This document shows positions 15,988 through 18,990 of a DNA stretch of 18,990 nucleotides, in pieces. The stretch covers positions 1-18,990 of the forward strand of contig PNJM01000014.1 in NCBI GenBank assembly GCA_013821865.1, given 5' to 3'. The notes below the pieces were generated by a model. It did no database searches and was not told where the DNA came from. It saw only the letters and a list, made by a program, of their open reading frames with translations. The first letter of the stretch is position 1. Every line of letters starts with the position of its first letter. This DNA comes from Rhodocyclaceae bacterium (lineage in GTDB: Bacteria > Pseudomonadota > Gammaproteobacteria > Burkholderiales > Rhodocyclaceae). A program made the translations under genes and the position numbers.

Positions 15988-16336
15988 CGCACTGATCGAA
16001 TTGCGCGATGAATTGCGCGATTTCGCCCGCGCGCGCGAGTGGGACCGCTATCACACGCCGAAAAACCTGGCCATGGCGCTCATTGTCGAAGCGGCCGAAC
16101 TGGTCGAGCATTTCCAGTGGCTTACGCCGGAGCAAAGCCACGCGCTGCCGCAGCGGAAGTTCGACAAGGTGCGTGAGGAAGTCGCCGACGTGCTGATCTA
16201 TCTCGTCGAGCTGGCCGACGCGCTCGGCATCGACCTCGCCGCGGCGGCGCGCGAGAAAATCGCGAAGAACGCGGCCAAATACCCGGTGGAGAAGGCGCGC
16301 GGCAACGCCGCCAAGTACGACGAATTCGGGGATTGA
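15977..16336 (+). CDS. MazG-like nucleotide pyrophosphohydrolase (dCTP pyrophosphatase type)
   Basis: A 119-residue all-alpha NTP pyrophosphatase, cytoplasmic, expected to hydrolyse (d)NTPs such as dCTP or modified forms to monophosphate and pyrophosphate. The Mg-binding motif ExxE...ExxD is complete: Glu38 and Glu41 in IVEAAELVEHFQWL, Glu68 and Asp71 in REEVADVLIYLVELAD. The opening DELRDFARAREWDRYHTPKNLAMAL and the YPVEKARG end are typical of the RS21-C6/DCTPP1-like branch. GGGAG lies 8 bases before the ATG, inside the VanZ gene, with which it overlaps by 11 nt. It is the last gene of the operon and ends 37 nt before the convergent outer-membrane protein gene. Confidence 0.9.
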   Translation: MNHDALIELRDELRDFARAREWDRYHTPKNLAMALIVEAAELVEHFQWLTPEQSHALPQRKFDKVREEVADVLIYLVELADALGIDLAAAAREKIAKNAAKYPVEKARGNAAKYDEFGD

Positions 16337-16373
16337 AGGGGAGCCCCGGCAACGGGTTCCGCGGCGGACGGCA

Positions 16374-17750
16374 TCAGAACTTCGACTCGATGTACGTATA
16401 AATGTAGTTCGAGCCGCCATTGACGTTGCCGAGCATTTGCGACCTGCCGAAGATGCCGGAGCGGTGGGAGACGCCGAAACCGGCGTAGGTCTCCCTCAGC
16501 GAACGCGCGCCGATCAGGTCGCCCACGCTGATGTCGATGCTCGGGTCGAGATAATTGAGCAGCTTCGACGTGTTGCGGCCGCGCGCGGCCTGGTCGCGGC
16601 CCTCGACGTAGGGAATCCGCGCGGCCAGCGAAAGCCCCACGCCGAAGCCGATGCGCGTCTTGACGCGTTCGCTCCATGGGAAGCCGTAGTAGAACCCCTT
16701 CAGGTAGGCATTCAACTGCCAGGAGTCGGGCTGCAGGCCGTTTTCCGCATGGCGCAGCAGGCCGACGTAGCCGACGAAGTCGAGCGGCCAGTCATGCAGC
16801 CGCTCGATGAACGGCCGGCCATACTCGATGGCCGCGACCCGGGTTCGATCCGTGGTGGAGGTCGACGTGCAGCGCAGCGACATGGTCGTCACCAGGTTGC
16901 AGTCGGTGGACTTGCCGTACAGCACCTTCAGGTAGCGCGGCGGCGATGCTTCAGTCGGCGGCGTCTTTGCCCTGGTGCCGCCGAAATCGTAGGCGAGACC
17001 GAGAAATACGGTGGGCCGGCTGCCGTCCCGCACGATCGGGCTGTTGCGCACCTTGCGGTCCATCAGATCGACGCTGATGCCGCCGAGCAGTCGCCACCAT
17101 TCAGTGATCTCGTAGAAGCCGTAGAGGCCGATCCAGCGGTCGATTCCGGCGCCCGGATCGTAGGCGGGCCGCGCCGCCGTTGCCTCCTCCGCGCGAACGC
17201 CGTAGTAGTAGTTGTTGAGCTTTGCGCTACGCGCCGCGAGCGTGAGGCTCGGACGCAGGTGCAGGCGTCCCGCATGCCAGTCGTAGTTGTAGCGGAGGCG
17301 AATCTCGCTGCCCTTGTGGATGCTGTTGGCATCGCGCAGGTATTCCGCGTTCAGGGTGCCCAGGGCGGTGCGATAGTGGTAGGCCAACCCGAGATCGAGC
17401 GTCGGCTCCCTGGTCTCCATGCCGGCCAGGCTCTGTGGCTTGCGGTCATAGGGAAAACCCTCGAAACGATAGTCAAGGATGGCCTCCAGGCCGTGAGCGC
17501 GGTCATCGACCAGCTTCACGCCGGCGCGGCTGGCGCGGAGGAACACCTGCTTGCCTTCGTACAGGTACACGGGCACGAAGTCGTTCCGCGTACCCGCCCC
17601 CTCGTAAGGCGATCGCTCGGAGCGTAGAACCACGCCCAGGCCGGCGGATCCCGGCGCGCCGAGCATTTCGATGAGGGGATAGGTATTGCCCCACGCCAAC
17701 AAAGGGAGCAGCATCGAAAAAATGAGCAGCAACCGTGTGCGCATCGCCAT
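16374..17750 (-). CDS. MipA/OmpV-family outer-membrane protein with extra C-terminal barrel-like domain
   Basis: A 458-residue outer-membrane protein. A signal peptide (RTRLLLIFSMLLPLLAWG) precedes a MipA/OmpV domain at ~35-257: GLGVVLRSERSPYEG, FVPVYLYEGKQVFLRASRAGVKL, the alternating strands AYHYRTALGTLNAEYLRD and LRPSLTLAARSAKLNNYYYG, ending TVFLGLAYDF as MipA proteins do. After a Pro-rich linker (261-272) a second domain (273-458) has repeated amphipathic strands, two Cys (284, 294), GVSHRSGIFG at 427-435 and a final Phe suited to BAM assembly. HxS at 429-431 recalls PagL-type lipid A deacylases, but their acidic residue is not found at the expected spacing. GAGGG favours the ATG at 17744 (9-base spacing) over 17750. 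MipA itself scaffolds murein synthesis; the role here is unknown. Confidence 0.85.
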   Translation of the reverse strand: MAMRTRLLLIFSMLLPLLAWGNTYPLIEMLGAPGSAGLGVVLRSERSPYEGAGTRNDFVPVYLYEGKQVFLRASRAGVKLVDDRAHGLEAILDYRFEGFPYDRKPQSLAGMETREPTLDLGLAYHYRTALGTLNAEYLRDANSIHKGSEIRLRYNYDWHAGRLHLRPSLTLAARSAKLNNYYYGVRAEEATAARPAYDPGAGIDRWIGLYGFYEITEWWRLLGGISVDLMDRKVRNSPIVRDGSRPTVFLGLAYDFGGTRAKTPPTEASPPRYLKVLYGKSTDCNLVTTMSLRCTSTSTTDRTRVAAIEYGRPFIERLHDWPLDFVGYVGLLRHAENGLQPDSWQLNAYLKGFYYGFPWSERVKTRIGFGVGLSLAARIPYVEGRDQAARGRNTSKLLNYLDPSIDISVGDLIGARSLRETYAGFGVSHRSGIFGRSQMLGNVNGGSNYIYTYIESKF

Positions 17751-17779
17751 TCGCCCTCAGTCCTCCCTGATTGCACAGA

Positions 17780-17808
17780 CGCATACGATACCGCAATGGC
17801 CGCGCCAA
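17780..17808 (-). promoter_or_regulatory. Possible promoter of the MipA-like gene
   Basis: On the minus strand TTGGCG (17808-17803) and TATGCG (17785-17780) are separated by 17 bp and lie ~30 bp before the gene. Each hexamer matches its consensus only partly, so this is a weak candidate. Confidence 0.3.
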
Positions 17809-17849
17809 AAACAGCGTGGCGCCCGGGGTCTTGCCGGAATCCTCTTCGC

Positions 17850-17855
17850 TATAAT
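17850..17855 (+). promoter_or_regulatory. -10 element upstream of the ferredoxin gene
   Basis: A perfect TATAAT in TTCGCTATAATCACCGC lies 23 bp before the ferredoxin ATG, implying a short leader of under 20 nt. TTGCCG at 17831-17836 is too close (13 bp) to act as a standard -35. Confidence 0.6.
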
Positions 17856-17878
17856 CACCGCTTTGCCGGAACGATCCC

Positions 17879-18187
17879 ATGAGCTACTTCAAGCACCACG
17901 TCTTCTTCTGCTGCAACCAGCGCGAGCCGGGCGCCACCTGCTGCAACAACCACGGCGCCAGCGCGATGAAGGACTACGCCAAGGACCGCATCGGCGAGCT
18001 GGGCCTGAAGGGCAAGGGCAAGGTGCGCATCAACAGTGCCGGTTGCCTGGATCGCTGCGACAACGGCCCGGTGCTGGTGGTCTACCCCGAGGGGGTCTGG
18101 TACACCTACATCGACAAATCGGACATCGACGAGATCATTGAAGAGCACCTGCTCAACGGTCGCGTCGTCGAACGCCTTAAAATCTGA
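17879..18187 (+). CDS. Thioredoxin-fold [2Fe-2S] ferredoxin
   Basis: A 102-residue protein of the (2Fe-2S) ferredoxin family with a thioredoxin-like fold (Shethna-type/NuoE-like), an electron carrier. It opens YFKHHVFFCCNQREPGATCC; likely ligands are Cys11, Cys21 or Cys22, Cys56 and Cys60, the last two in NSAGCLDRCDNGPVLVVYPEGVWY, which is diagnostic. Two adjacent Cys pairs (11-12 and 21-22) leave spare cysteines. The ending DIDEIIEEHLLNGRVVERL is typical. The start has only a weak GGA upstream. A plain TATAAT precedes it, and the hydrolase gene follows after 2 nt. Redox partners cannot be read from the context. Confidence 0.9.
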   Translation: MSYFKHHVFFCCNQREPGATCCNNHGASAMKDYAKDRIGELGLKGKGKVRINSAGCLDRCDNGPVLVVYPEGVWYTYIDKSDIDEIIEEHLLNGRVVERLKI

Positions 18188-18189
18188 AC

Positions 18190-18836
18190 ATGACCTCCCG
18201 CCCCGCCGCCGAGCGCCTCCTGATCCCGGGGCCGGCCGGCGCCATCGAAACCATCGTCGAGCCGCCGGCGCACGCGCCGCGCGGCATTGCGCTGGTGGCG
18301 CACCCGCATCCCCTCTTCGGCGGCACCGCGGAAAACAAGGTGGCGCAGACGCTGGCCAAGGCCCTGCGCGATCTCGGCTACGTCGCGCTGCGGCCGAATT
18401 TCCGCGGCGTCGGCGCCAGCGAGGGCAGCCACGACGAAGGCGCCGGCGAGACGGAGGACATGCTGGCCGTGCTCGACTGGGCCCGCGACCGCTTCGGCGA
18501 CCTGCCGCTGGCGCTGGCCGGCTTCTCTTTCGGCGCCTACGTGCAGGCCAGGCTGGCCGCCCGCCTGAAGGCGGCCGGCCATCCCGCGCAGCGCATGGTG
18601 CTGGTGGGCACCGCCGCGGGGTTCGTCACCGGGGCGCGCCACTACGAGACCGGGGCCGTGCCGGCCGACACCATCGTCATCCACGGCGACCTCGACGAAA
18701 CCGTGCCGCTGTCCAACGTACTGGCGTGGGCGCGGCCGCTCGAACTGCCGGTGACGGTCGTGCCCGGCGCCGACCATTTCTTCCACCGCAAGCTGCACAT
18801 CATCCGCGGCATCATCTCCTCGGCGTGGAAACGCTA

Positions 18837-18837
<1 letters not shown>
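18190..18837 (+). CDS. Alpha/beta hydrolase (COG2945-like)
   Basis: A 215-residue alpha/beta-fold hydrolase. The family opening VAHPHPLFGGTAENKVAQTLAK is at 37-57 and RPNFRGVGASEG at 68-79. The nucleophile elbow is GFSFG (111-115, Ser113), the acid is likely Asp167 or Asp169 in HGDLDETVPL, and the catalytic histidine is His196 in GADHFFHRKL. There is no signal peptide, so it is cytoplasmic, and it is compact compared with lipases. Natural substrates of this family are mostly unknown. It starts 2 nt after the ferredoxin stop and its stop overlaps the next gene's start, so all three are probably co-transcribed. Confidence 0.9.

Positions 18838-18990
<153 letters not shown>

Noticed and set aside
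16337..16373. Terminator between the convergent MazG-like and MipA-like genes
   Set aside because: Only a 4-bp CCCG-GCAA-CGGG stem is present and no T run follows on either strand.

Overview
The window looks like a chromosomal segment from a GC-rich betaproteobacterium, most likely Rhodocyclales or a close relative. This is inferred from gene content, gene order (argS, SPOR protein, dsbA, SDR), the style of the proteins and very high third-position GC; no taxonomic marker such as rRNA is present. The first ~1.1 kb is clearly richer in AT than the rest.

Left block (1-4030), accessory in character. An AraC-family regulator (minus strand, cut by the left edge) faces a two-gene molybdenum hydroxylase operon of the isoquinoline 1-oxidoreductase type (small 2Fe-2S subunit and Tat-exported Mo subunit). 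The intergenic region holds two near-identical 13-bp direct repeats exactly 21 bp apart, a good candidate AraC operator. Immediately after the large subunit comes a scar: a remnant of an IS701-family transposase with an in-frame stop, abutting on the opposite strand a remnant of a RelE/Gp49-type toxin.

Central block (4031-9469), housekeeping. A minus-strand operon runs argS, SPOR-domain (FtsN-like) protein, periplasmic thiol oxidase dsbA and a short-chain dehydrogenase, with gaps of 9, 23 and 4 nt. Divergent from it is ubiB (ubiquinone biosynthesis), starting at TTG. A TATAAT and a perfect 7+2+7 palindrome lie in front of argS.

Transport block (9541-16336), all plus strand. A sodium:solute symporter with a histidine-rich tail is followed by a five-unit GTTTNGR heptamer repeat and a hairpin, then a tightly packed polyamine-type ABC operon (ATPase, two permeases, binding protein) that continues into a long VanZ-like membrane protein and a MazG-type nucleotide pyrophosphohydrolase. 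Overlapping starts and stops argue for one transcript. The binding protein resembles PotF more than PotD and lacks several aromatic ligand residues.

Right block (16374-18990). A convergent outer-membrane MipA/OmpV protein carries a second C-terminal beta-barrel-like domain. Divergent from it is a run of a thioredoxin-fold 2Fe-2S ferredoxin, an alpha/beta hydrolase and the start of an ABC-transporter ATPase cut by the right edge.

I see no tRNA, rRNA or CRISPR array, and no clearly new multi-gene system. The most worthwhile leads are the AraC operator/hydroxylase module with its IS701/toxin scar, the MipA fusion protein, the divergent polyamine-type binding protein in its extended operon, and the heptamer repeat.
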